Shown: positions 8,588-17,700 of the stretch, one piece after another
Layout: every line of letters starts with the position of its first letter
How positions within the stretch are numbered: the stretch's first letter is position 1
Source: a candidate division FCPU426 bacterium
Lineage (GTDB): Bacteria; Oederibacteriota; Muellerivitia; Muellerivitales; Muellerivitaceae
Assembly (NCBI GenBank): GCA_003152075.1
Contig: PLZG01000086.1
Coordinates: forward strand, 601 to 64,600
DNA: 64,000 bases
Direction of reading: 5' to 3'
Program-made: the position numbers and the translations under genes
Notes under the pieces: model-generated
Seen by the model: the letters and a program-made list of their open reading frames with translations, nothing else
Told to the model about the DNA's origin: nothing
Databases searched by the model: none

Positions 8588-9841
8588 TTGAAAATGCCAT
8601 TTGAAATTTTCTTAGGGCTTCGCTACTTGCGCTCGAAACGAAAGCGATCCGCGATTTCCGTCCTGACCTGGTTGTCCGTAGGTGGGGTGGCCATTGGTGT
8701 GATGGCCCTGAACGTTGTCCTTTCGGTTATGAATGGTTTTGACGAGGACTTGAAGTCCAAAATTGTAGGGCTGAATGCCCACATCATTATCTCAGGTTAT
8801 CAAAATAGGCCCCTATCCAATTACGACATGATTACGCAAACGGTACGGGGAATTAAGCACGTCAAGGATGTGGGGCCCTATGTGGAAGGTCAGGCATTGG
8901 CCCGGTCGCGGGAAAGGTCCCTTGGAGTTATGGTCTGGGGCGTCAATCCCTATCGGCCCCAAGCGATCACGGATTTGGACAAATATTTATGGGAGGTTAA
9001 AGCCACGGCCTTGAACCCTCCACCGGATGCTGGAACGGGACGCCCTGAGAGGATTTTCATCGGTTCTGAGCTCGCTAGGCGTTTGCAGGTGACCGTGGGT
9101 GATGATCTTGTAATGTTTCTTCCCGTTTTACAGCAAACTCCCATGGGAATGATGCCCCAAAGCGTTAAATTTCAAGTCGTTGGGCTCTTTTCAACGGGAA
9201 TGTACGACTACGATTCGGCCTACTCCTATGTTGCTTTGCCCATAGCGCAAAAGATGTACAAACTGACTGAAAACGTGACCGGAGTGGCGGTGAAGGTGGA
9301 CGATGTGGACTTGGCCCCGGCCATTGCCAAGGAAATCCGTGAGAAGTTCAATGGCGAATATTTCGTGCAGGACTGGCTTCAAATGAACCACAATCTTTTC
9401 GTGGCCCTTCAAACGGAAAAATGGGTCATGGGGATTATTCTTTCGCTCATTGTGCTGGTAGCCGCCCTCAACATTGTGAATCCCCTCACCATGATGGTCA
9501 TCGAGAAAACCAAAGAGATTGGAATTCTCAAGGCGATGGGGGGGACCGATCGAAGCGTTACCCTCATTTTTATTTTCGAGGGAATGATCATAGGAATTAT
9601 TGGAATTCTTATTGGGCTTGCGGGCGGTTATGTGCTTTGTGAGATTATCGCGAGGGTACCCATCCCCATGCCGGGCGGGGGAATGGTTTATTACATCGAC
9701 CGCTTGCCAGTCAAAGTTGACCCGAAAACCTGTTACCTGATTATTCCGGTTATGTCCGTTATCCTTTGTTTCTTAGCCACCCTTTACCCTGCTCGTCAGG
9801 CTGCCAAGCTTGAGCCTGTCGACGCCATCCGGTTCGGTTGA
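8588..9841 (+). CDS. lolC: lipoprotein-releasing ABC transporter permease (LolC/LolE family)
   Basis: LolC/E permeases extract outer-membrane lipoproteins from the inner membrane and pass them to LolA. This 417-residue protein has the family layout: a first membrane segment in the N-terminus (ISVLTWLSVGGVAIGVMALNVVLSVMNGF), a large periplasmic MacB-like domain (~res 50-270), and three C-terminal membrane segments of the FtsX fold, with the conserved TKEIGILKAMG loop. Only one permease gene is present, so it could act as a homodimer or pair with one encoded elsewhere; C and E cannot be told apart here. TTG 8588 is chosen because GGAG lies nine bases upstream; ATG 8594 is the alternative. Confidence 0.93.
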   Translation: MKMPFEIFLGLRYLRSKRKRSAISVLTWLSVGGVAIGVMALNVVLSVMNGFDEDLKSKIVGLNAHIIISGYQNRPLSNYDMITQTVRGIKHVKDVGPYVEGQALARSRERSLGVMVWGVNPYRPQAITDLDKYLWEVKATALNPPPDAGTGRPERIFIGSELARRLQVTVGDDLVMFLPVLQQTPMGMMPQSVKFQVVGLFSTGMYDYDSAYSYVALPIAQKMYKLTENVTGVAVKVDDVDLAPAIAKEIREKFNGEYFVQDWLQMNHNLFVALQTEKWVMGIILSLIVLVAALNIVNPLTMMVIEKTKEIGILKAMGGTDRSVTLIFIFEGMIIGIIGILIGLAGGYVLCEIIARVPIPMPGGGMVYYIDRLPVKVDPKTCYLIIPVMSVILCFLATLYPARQAAKLEPVDAIRFG

Positions 9842-9850
9842 GAGGAAATC

Positions 9851-10531
9851 GTGGAAATACTTCGGGTTGAAAACGCGACCAAGATCTACTCCCTGGAAGG
9901 GGATGAGGTTAAGGCCCTCCAAGACGTCAGCTTCCACTTGGATGCCGGCGATATCACCGTCATCTTGGGCCCGTCGGGGTCGGGAAAAAGTACACTGTTA
10001 ACCCTTTTAGGTGGTTTGAGCCGGCCCTCCGAAGGACGGGTTTTTTATAAAGACAAGTCTTTGTATGACTTGCCGGGGCGTGAGTTGTCGGATTTGCGGA
10101 ACAAGTCATTCGGTTTTGTTTTTCAGTTTCACTATTTGATGCCCGAATTGACAGCATTGGAAAATGTCATTCTCCCTGGCCAAATCGCCCGCCGGGAATT
10201 TGAGGAGTGCCAGGCCAGGGCGGTCAAATTGCTGGCCCATGTGGGTTTGGAGGAACGTCTAAACCACAAACCTGGTGAGCTATCGGGCGGGGAACAGCAA
10301 AGGGTGGCACTTTGCCGGGCATTGATGAATGAGCCTGAAATCATCCTGGCCGACGAGCCAACGGGGAATCTGGATTCCAAAACCGCTGAGGGTATTCATG
10401 ATGTCCTCTGGGATTTATGTCAAAAAGAAGGACGGACTCTAATTGTGGTGACCCACTATGAACCCTTGGCCAAACGGGCGGACCATATTTTGACCTTGAA
10501 CGCTGGGCAAGTAGTTAAGAAAAGGAGCTGA
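9851..10531 (+). CDS. lolD: lipoprotein-releasing ABC transporter ATPase LolD
   Basis: This is the ATPase of the LolCDE complex and powers lipoprotein release at the cytoplasmic face. It is 226 residues with Walker A GPSGSGKSTLL, signature LSGGEQQRVALCRAL, Walker B IILADEPTGNLD and switch histidine VVTHYE. The Q-loop region FGFVFQFHYLMPELTALENV is typical of LolD. The start is GTG with GAGGAAA upstream, nine bases after the permease stop. mcsA begins three bases downstream, so envelope lipoprotein export and the Clp quality-control genes look like one transcription unit. Confidence 0.95.
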   Translation: MEILRVENATKIYSLEGDEVKALQDVSFHLDAGDITVILGPSGSGKSTLLTLLGGLSRPSEGRVFYKDKSLYDLPGRELSDLRNKSFGFVFQFHYLMPELTALENVILPGQIARREFEECQARAVKLLAHVGLEERLNHKPGELSGGEQQRVALCRALMNEPEIILADEPTGNLDSKTAEGIHDVLWDLCQKEGRTLIVVTHYEPLAKRADHILTLNAGQVVKKRS

Positions 10532-10533
10532 AG

Positions 10534-11127
10534 ATGCTTTGCCAAAAATGCCATCAGCGTCAGGCCACGGTTTTTTTCTCCCAAACGGTGGGAAATCAGA
10601 CCACCCAATCACATTTGTGCGAAGTCTGCGCGAGGGAGGAAACTAAGGCTTATGGCGGGATGAATCCCTTTAACTTCAATCCCTTCGCTGCCTTTTCTGA
10701 TTTCTTGAATAATTTCATGGCTTGGGATGATGGCGCTATTGCCGAGGTCAATTCGGGCCGCACGAAGCCGACGTCCGTAGACTCCCAATTGCAATGCCCC
10801 CATTGTGGTTACCAGTTGTCCTTCTTTCGTCAAAATGGACGGCTGGGCTGTACCAAATGCTATGAATCTTTCAAGACTGTTTTGGACCCCCTGGTTTCCA
10901 GTATTCATGGAAATGTTCGGCATATCGAGGAAGGTGAGAAAGTGGGAAAGTTTGAAAGTGTAGTCCCGACTCCGGGCGTCGATTCCGGGAACTCGGCGGA
11001 AGAAAGACGGTCGCAGAAGCCTGAAATCAAAGCCCTCCGGGAGAAAATCACCCAAGCCATTCAAAACGAGCAATACGAAGAAGCCGCCAGATTGCGGGAC
11101 GAAATCAAAAAACTGGGGAATTCCTGA
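10534..11127 (+). CDS. mcsA: McsA, zinc-finger activator of McsB arginine kinase
   Basis: McsA activates the arginine kinase McsB and contributes to ClpC substrate handling in Firmicutes. The 197-residue protein has two pairs of CXXC motifs: CQKC at residue 3, CEVC ~28, CPHC ~89 and CTKC ~108, as expected for zinc ribbons. A C-terminal UVR motif (IQNEQYEEAARLRDEIKKL) is also present. It starts three bases after lolD with AAGGAG as ribosome site and ends three bases before mcsB. No ctsR gene precedes it, unlike the ctsR-mcsA-mcsB-clpC operon of Bacillus. Confidence 0.93.
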   Translation: MLCQKCHQRQATVFFSQTVGNQTTQSHLCEVCAREETKAYGGMNPFNFNPFAAFSDFLNNFMAWDDGAIAEVNSGRTKPTSVDSQLQCPHCGYQLSFFRQNGRLGCTKCYESFKTVLDPLVSSIHGNVRHIEEGEKVGKFESVVPTPGVDSGNSAEERRSQKPEIKALREKITQAIQNEQYEEAARLRDEIKKLGNS

Positions 11128-11129
11128 AC

Positions 11130-12191
11130 ATGGCTTTTGAGGACTTGTTAACCTCGAACGGGGACTGGTTTTTGAAACCGGGGCCATCCTGTGAAGTCGT
11201 GATATCAAGCCGGGTGCGGTTCGCGAGAAATCTTGAAGGAAATAAATTTCCACACCATTCAAACGCCATGGAACAGCGCCAAATCGTTGACGAAGTCCAA
11301 AAAGCCGTTTTGACCCTACCTCAAGCCATGAATTTAAAGTTTATTCGATTGAATGAAATATCATCCCTGGACAGGCAATTCTTGACGGAACATCAACTTA
11401 TTTCAGCCGAGCACGCCGCAAGCTTGGGCGAGCGGGCGGTGGCGTTTGATGAGAAGGATGGCTTGAGTTTCCTGGTGAACGAGGAAGATCATCTTCGCCT
11501 TCAAGTGTTCCGAGCTGGGTTGAACTTGAAAGAAGCTTTCCAGTATTTGAACCAGATCGACCAAGCGTTGAGTGCGCAACTCCACTATGCCAAAGACCCC
11601 CAATTGGGATACTTGACTGCCTGCCCAACTAACTTGGGGAATGCCATGCGGGCCAGCGTGATGCTTCACCTTCCCGCCTTGGTTTATTCCAACCGGGCCG
11701 CGCAGGTTCTCCAGGGTGTTACCCAAGTGGGATTAACCGTTCGTGGACTTCAAGGCGAGACAACCCAAATCTCCAGCGCGTTTTTTCAAATCTCAAACCA
11801 ATCGTCCCTTGGCAAAAAGGGGGCTGAGATCGTGGAACATGTGGACCGAGTGGCGCGTCAAATTATCGAGGTGGAGCTGCAAACCCAAAAAGCCGTCTTT
11901 CAGCAAGAAGGGTTGAAGCTTCAAGACCGTATCTGCCGGGCCCTGGGAACCCTCAAAAACGCCCGGATTATTTCCCTTCAGGAGGCACTGGACGGTCTTT
12001 CGGCCCTGAGGGTTGGAGTGGAGCAAAAAATACTGAAGGGTATCGACTTGCCAAACCTAAACCATCTTCTCATCTTGATAAAACCGGCCCATCTGGTGAA
12101 AATCGCCGCCCGGGAATTGAATCCTGAGCAGGATGCCATGGAAAGGGCCAGGATTTTAGGGATGTATCTCAAGAACGCCGAAGCAGCTTGA
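11130..12191 (+). CDS. mcsB: protein-arginine kinase McsB
   Basis: McsB phosphorylates arginines on proteins and so marks them for ClpCP. The 353-residue product belongs to the phosphagen-kinase family: N-terminal ISSRVRFARNLEGNKFPHH, nucleotide-binding HLRLQVF, active-site cysteine segment ACPTNLGNAMRASVMLHLP, and the C-terminal VRGLQGETTQISSAFFQISN. The guanidino substrate specificity loop of small-molecule kinases is absent, consistent with McsB rather than creatine/arginine kinase. clpC starts 87 bases downstream. Family and neighbours make the assignment strong; the physiological targets are unknown. Confidence 0.95.
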   Translation: MAFEDLLTSNGDWFLKPGPSCEVVISSRVRFARNLEGNKFPHHSNAMEQRQIVDEVQKAVLTLPQAMNLKFIRLNEISSLDRQFLTEHQLISAEHAASLGERAVAFDEKDGLSFLVNEEDHLRLQVFRAGLNLKEAFQYLNQIDQALSAQLHYAKDPQLGYLTACPTNLGNAMRASVMLHLPALVYSNRAAQVLQGVTQVGLTVRGLQGETTQISSAFFQISNQSSLGKKGAEIVEHVDRVARQIIEVELQTQKAVFQQEGLKLQDRICRALGTLKNARIISLQEALDGLSALRVGVEQKILKGIDLPNLNHLLILIKPAHLVKIAARELNPEQDAMERARILGMYLKNAEAA

Positions 12192-12278
12192 AGGCCTAAA
12201 TGTGACCGTGATCATTGATTTATAGTGCTGATTCAGTTGAAATAGGCCCGGTAGAGGCCATCCCACAAGGAGAACGCC

Positions 12279-14729
12279 ATGTTTGAACGCTTTACGGAAA
12301 GAGCCAAAAAAGTCATTAATCCGCTGGCCAAGGAAGAGGCCCGCCGGTTGAATCATAACTTCATTGGAACCGAACATCTTCTCCTGGGTCTAATAAGGGA
12401 AGGCGGCGGAGTAGCCGTCGCCGTATTGGAATCCCTGGGGGTCGACTTGGAAAGCGTTCGTATTGAAGTTGAAAACCTAACTACCCCATCTTCCGATACC
12501 TTGACCATTGGGGATCCCCAATTCACCCCTTCTGCCAAGAAAGTCCTGGAATTGGCGGCTGAAGAATCCCAAAAGCTTGGACATAATTACATCGGTACCG
12601 AGCACCTTCTTTTAGGACTTATTCAAGAAGGGGAGGGCGTGGCCGCCCGTGCCCTTGAAAATCTTGGTGTTTCCTATGAGAAGTCCCGTGATATGGTCAT
12701 CAATCTTTTAGGTGGAACATTTCCCAAGTTTTCCAAGCAAGTCAAGAAATCCAAAACTCCGGCCCTGGACACCTTTGGCAGGGATTTAACCCAAATGGCT
12801 AAGGATGGAAAGCTAGACCCGGTGATTGGACGTGAGGATGAAATCGAGCGAGTGATCCAAATCCTTTCCCGTCGCACCAAGAATAACCCAGTGCTGATTG
12901 GGGAACCTGGTGTCGGAAAAACCGCAATTGCTGAAGGTCTTGCCCAGCGAATAAAAGAAGGAAATATTCCTGAATTGTTGTTGGATAAACGTATTGTGAC
13001 CTTGGATTTGGCCGCCTTGGTGGCTGGAACCAAATACCGTGGCGAATTTGAGGAGCGGTTGAAAGCCGTGATTAACGAAATCCGCCAATCAGGTAAGGTT
13101 GTTCTTTTCGTAGATGAACTTCACACGCTGGTTGGCGCTGGTGCCGCCGAAGGTGCCATTGATGCCTCTAATATGCTCAAGCCCGCTTTGGCACGTGGGG
13201 AACTGCAGTGCATTGGCGCCACGACCCTGAATGAATACCGCAAATACATCGAGAAGGACGGCGCGTTGGAACGCCGCTTCCAAATGATCATGGTGGACGA
13301 GCCCTCCGTGGATGAAACCATTCAAATCATCAAGGGCCTAAGAGACCGCTATGAGGCCCATCACAGGGTCCGCATCACCGACGACGCTATTGACGCTGCC
13401 GCCCAACTCTCTCACCGCTATATTTCGGGCCGTTTCCTGCCTGACAAGGCCATTGATCTAATTGACGAGGCTGGAAGCCGTACCCGCCTTCGGATTACCA
13501 CCATGCCACCCGAGATCAGGACTTTAGAAAAGGAAGTCGAAAAGATAAAGCAAGAGAAGGAAGAAGCCATTAAAACCCAGGAGTTTGAGAGGGCCGCCGA
13601 CTTGCGGGATAAGATGAAAAAGATGAGGATGAAGCTACAGGAAGAAAAGGACAAGTGGGAAACCATGAAGTCCAAGGAAGAAGCGGTCGTGACCTGGGAG
13701 GATATCGCTTACGTCGCCTCCAAGTGGACCGGCATTCCAATGATCAAACTTGGCGAGAAGGAAAGCGAGAAGCTCTTGCGCATGGAAGAAGAGCTGCACA
13801 AGAGGGTCGTGGGACAGGACGAAGCCATTGTGTCCATTTCCAAGGCCATCCGTCGCAGCCGAGCTGGAATCGGCAATCCAAAGAAACCCATCGGAAGTTT
13901 CATGTTCATGGGGCCCACGGGCGTTGGGAAAACCGAATTGGCCCGCGCCTTGTCCCAGTTTCTTTTTGATGACGAGGATGCCCTGATCCGTTTCGACATG
14001 AGTGAGTACATGGAAAAATTCAACGTTTCGCGCCTGGCCGGAGCCCCCCCGGGCTATGTGGGCCACGACGAAGGCGGCCAATTGACCGAGAAGGTGCGCC
14101 GTAAGCCCTATAGCGTGGTTCTCTTTGACGAAATCGAGAAGGCGCACCCTGAAATCTTTAATGTGATGCTCCAGATCCTCGAAGATGGCCGCCTGACCGA
14201 CAGCTTAGGCCGGGTCGTGGATTTCCGGAATACGGTAGTCATCATGACCAGCAACCTGGGCGCCCGGGAAATTGGCTTGGAAAAAAATCTTGGATTTCAT
14301 CCCGATTCCTCGGATATCCCCTTTGAGAGCATGAAGACCAAGATTCAAGGGGAATTGAAGAAAATGTTCAATCCCGAATTCCTGAACCGCGTTGACGATA
14401 TTATTGTTTTCCATCCGCTGGACAGGAGTCATATCGAGAAGATCGTCGAAATCCAGCTGGCGGACGTTCAAAAACGCCTGAAGGAAAAGAACATTACCTT
14501 GACCTTGGATCAATCGGCGAGAGATTTCCTGATTGAAAAAGGCTATGACAAAACCTATGGGGCCCGCCAAATGAAACGCACTATCCAAAAATACGTGGAA
14601 GACGCATTGGCGGAGGAGTTGCTCCGTGGAAACGTGAAGGACGGGCAAAATGTAGAGCTGAAATCGGCCGGGGATAAACTGGTCTTTGCTACCGGCGTGG
14701 CCCAGTCCGCGTCTCCCACCGCTGTTTGA
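12279..14729 (+). CDS. clpC: AAA+ unfoldase ClpC (UVR-containing)
   Basis: ClpC unfolds substrates for ClpP. Order along 816 residues: two N-terminal Clp-N repeats ([19 protein letters not shown] and the repeat near res 80, both with [12 protein letters not shown]-like segments), AAA-1 with Walker [14 protein letters not shown] (~res 208), a middle domain with a UVR motif ([19 protein letters not shown]), AAA-2 with Walker [14 protein letters not shown] (~res 547), and ClpB-D2 C-terminal domain. In Bacillus ClpC the N-domain binds phospho-arginine, fitting mcsA/mcsB just upstream. ATG 12279 has AAGGAG upstream. The 87-base gap upstream shows no CtsR-type direct repeat or CIRCE element. Confidence 0.97.
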   Translation: MFERFTERAKKVINPLAKEEARRLNHNFIGTEHLLLGLIREGGGVAVAVLESLGVDLESVRIEVENLTTPSSDTLTIGDPQFTPSAKKVLELAAEESQKLGHNYIGTEHLLLGLIQEGEGVAARALENLGVSYEKSRDMVINLLGGTFPKFSKQVKKSKTPALDTFGRDLTQMAKDGKLDPVIGREDEIERVIQILSRRTKNNPVLIGEPGVGKTAIAEGLAQRIKEGNIPELLLDKRIVTLDLAALVAGTKYRGEFEERLKAVINEIRQSGKVVLFVDELHTLVGAGAAEGAIDASNMLKPALARGELQCIGATTLNEYRKYIEKDGALERRFQMIMVDEPSVDETIQIIKGLRDRYEAHHRVRITDDAIDAAAQLSHRYISGRFLPDKAIDLIDEAGSRTRLRITTMPPEIRTLEKEVEKIKQEKEEAIKTQEFERAADLRDKMKKMRMKLQEEKDKWETMKSKEEAVVTWEDIAYVASKWTGIPMIKLGEKESEKLLRMEEELHKRVVGQDEAIVSISKAIRRSRAGIGNPKKPIGSFMFMGPTGVGKTELARALSQFLFDDEDALIRFDMSEYMEKFNVSRLAGAPPGYVGHDEGGQLTEKVRRKPYSVVLFDEIEKAHPEIFNVMLQILEDGRLTDSLGRVVDFRNTVVIMTSNLGAREIGLEKNLGFHPDSSDIPFESMKTKIQGELKKMFNPEFLNRVDDIIVFHPLDRSHIEKIVEIQLADVQKRLKEKNITLTLDQSARDFLIEKGYDKTYGARQMKRTIQKYVEDALAEELLRGNVKDGQNVELKSAGDKLVFATGVAQSASPTAV

Positions 14730-14743
14730 ACCGTAGGTTTTCC

Positions 14744-17700
14744 ATGAGCCCCAAGGCCAACCCTATTTCCCAGGGCGGCCTTTCGGGCGGGAAGAAATGG
14801 TCAAAAAAACGCAAATGGTTTTTCGGGTCGGTCCTGGTCCTGGGGCTTCTCGTTGGGGCTTATTTTCTATTCCAAAATAAAATTGTCGACACTCAGCTTC
14901 GCCCCGTCATTGAGCGGGAGCTAACCAAGGCAGTGAACTCGCCCGTTTCCATAGGTTCCGTTCGCGCCGGGCTAACCGGCGACGTCAACCTTGACCTGGT
15001 AGTTCTCACCATACCGGGATATCCCTGGGAAACCCGGTTGGAGGTAGAACGGGTTTCGGTGAATGTTGAGTTGTTCAATCTCCTCTTTCACCGCAAGCCT
15101 TTGGAAAATTGTTTAGTTAGCCTTTCCTTTATTCGTCCAAAAATTTTTCTTGTTCGTAATGAAAAGGCAATAGCCGCCGCAGCCACGGTCGTCGGTCCGC
15201 CCGGGCCTGTTCCTGAAAACAAAGTTCCCATCCCCCTGTTTGCTGTCCCTAAAATCATCATTCAAGACGGTTTGTTTTCCGTCCAGGCGGAAAAAACCCC
15301 GCGTGAAATGTTGAGGGGCCTCAATTTTGAGGCTCAAAGCCAAAATGGTGCCACTTGGGGCCTTGTGTTTCAGGCCCAAGCCCCCGACCTTCAAAGTCAT
15401 GGGGCCCTTCGTTTTAACGGAAGCCTTAAATTGGATGAGCTCAAAGTATCAGGGAAGCTTCTTTTGGAAAAATGGCCCCTTGTTTCGGTTCATTCAGTTT
15501 TAAAAGAGCTGGCGGGTTGGGAACTTTTATCTGGAACCATTGACGCGGAAAGCCCGGTTGCGTTTGATCCCGCCCATGGGCTTTGGTTTGACGCCAAAAC
15601 CACCGTATCCCAGGCGTCGGTGAAGTCTCCCGCTCCCACGGCTATCACCCTTTCTCAAATTACCGGCCGGGCGGATATCCGCCCAAACGAAATTAACGTG
15701 CCCGGCGAGATCTTGTTTTCCCTGGGAGATACCGTTTGGAAAGCTTCAGGTATCATCCCTTTCGACAGCCGTCCCCTGGCCGTTCGAACCAAGACTGACC
15801 AACTATTTCTCTCGAGTGTCTTCACGGAAATATTGAAATTGAAAGATCTTAAAGTGGATGGTACAGGGACCGCGACCTTGGCGGTGTCCGGACCAATGTC
15901 AAATCCGGTTATTCAGGGAGTCGCGAATTTGGGGCCTTCCCATGTTGGGAAAGGGAGTTTGGATTCACTCACCGTAAACGCTGGTTATGAAAAAGGAAAT
16001 GTTAGACTTTATAAAGCCGTGGGGAAACTTTATGACGGAGACTTCGAGGCAAATGGATTTATCCCCCTTACCGGGGAAAAGAACGCCCCCGTTTCCCTGA
16101 GGGCCATTTTGAAAAACATCGAAGCGCAGAAACTGGCGGCTGATTTTGGAATCGATGGAATGGAGGGCAGGGGTGACGTGGAGGCCCATTACAGCGGAAC
16201 CCGGGAAACGCCCATTCTTTCGTTGACCAGTCAAATGACCTTGACCAGGACACTTCGGAATACACTTTTTAATTACTCTGTCCATACGAATTTACAGCTA
16301 ACCGAGCAAAAGCTTACCCTTTCAACGGTCATTGGGGATAAGGCGCGTTTGGAAGCGGAGCTCTCGGCCCAGCCGGACGCCTGGGAAGTAAAGAAGTTCA
16401 CTTTTTCAACGGGTAAAAAATCGGGAAAGTTGACAGGTGGGGGAAAGTTTCCGAAAAATGATGAGGGGCCAATCGACATTCAAATCCATGGAAGCGATAT
16501 TGCACTTCAGGATTTGCCGTTCTTTAATGACCAGTTTCCCGATATCCTGGGAAAAGTCAAAACAGATACCCAGATAAGTGGGACTCGAAAAGAGCCAAGG
16601 GCAAAAATTCTTTTTTCGTCACCTGAAGTGAAAATACGGGATTTGCCACCACAGCCATTAGACGGTGATTTGTCCTGGAAACCGGACGAATGGATTTTTG
16701 ACAAGTTAACTTATGGGGAAATCTTTTCAGTTCAGGGGAATTTGGGTCGAAATCCCGATTCGCCGATCGATTTAAAAATAAACGCTAAAGAAGCTCCGTT
16801 AAGGATTATTTCAGAAATTGGAGTCTGGAAAAATCCACCTCAGCCATTTGAAGGTTTATTGACTGGTCGTTTACACATCTTGGGCGTTAAAAAAAATCCT
16901 ATCATCGAGGGGAACGATGGAATCAAGGTAACTTCCCTGCAATTGGGGGAAGAGTGGGCTGATAAAGTGGAAGCTCTGTCGAAATTTGAGGATGGAAAGC
17001 TTCTGATTAAAAAATTTAAAGTTACACAGGGTGACCACTTCTTGAGCGCTGTCGGTACTTGGGACACCCGCAGTAAACCAGGGATTATGAACCTCCACCT
17101 TTCTGCCCACGAATTTCAATTGGGCAAGGGGCCATTCCTCTCTGGCGACTTCCTTTGGGAAGCCAAGACGGGTGATCCGTGGTGGAAAAATTGGGACGGA
17201 ACTTTTTCCAGCGCGGCCATTACCATTCAGGATTTAAAGAAAAACACGAAACACTTCAATGACTTTTCAATGGTGGCGACTAGCGAAGACTTTGTTATTA
17301 AAGGAAAGGTTAAGATCGGAAACAGCATTGCTGGCACCGCGATACTAAATCTAGCCTCGTCCCCGGTGGAAATACAGGCGCTTTTAAAAATTCCACTCGT
17401 TTCATTGGCACAAGCTCCTGAGTTAGTCCAGTTTCTTCCAGAATCATTCAAGACAACGGGTGAAATTTCCGGGCAAATCCAATTGAAAAACGGGACTTTC
17501 GCTGAACTCCCAATGGTCGGGGCCTTTACTATTAAGAATGGGACAATTCCTGGATACGATTTTGATCGGATGGAATTAACGTTAACAGGGAATAAACAAA
17601 AAATCGCCCTTAACTTTACACTGGCCCGGGATCAAGCAAAATACTCGCTCGCGGGAACTTTGGAATCCTCGGGAGCCTTTTGGGATTCACAAAGTAAGAT

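Noticed and set aside
10609-11262. 217-residue minus-strand ORF opposite mcsA/mcsB
   Set aside because: Low-complexity shadow of two well-supported genes, without family motifs or ribosome site.
12192-12278. Possible CtsR or CIRCE operator before clpC
   Set aside because: No GGTCAAA-type direct repeat and no TTAGCACTC inverted repeat found.
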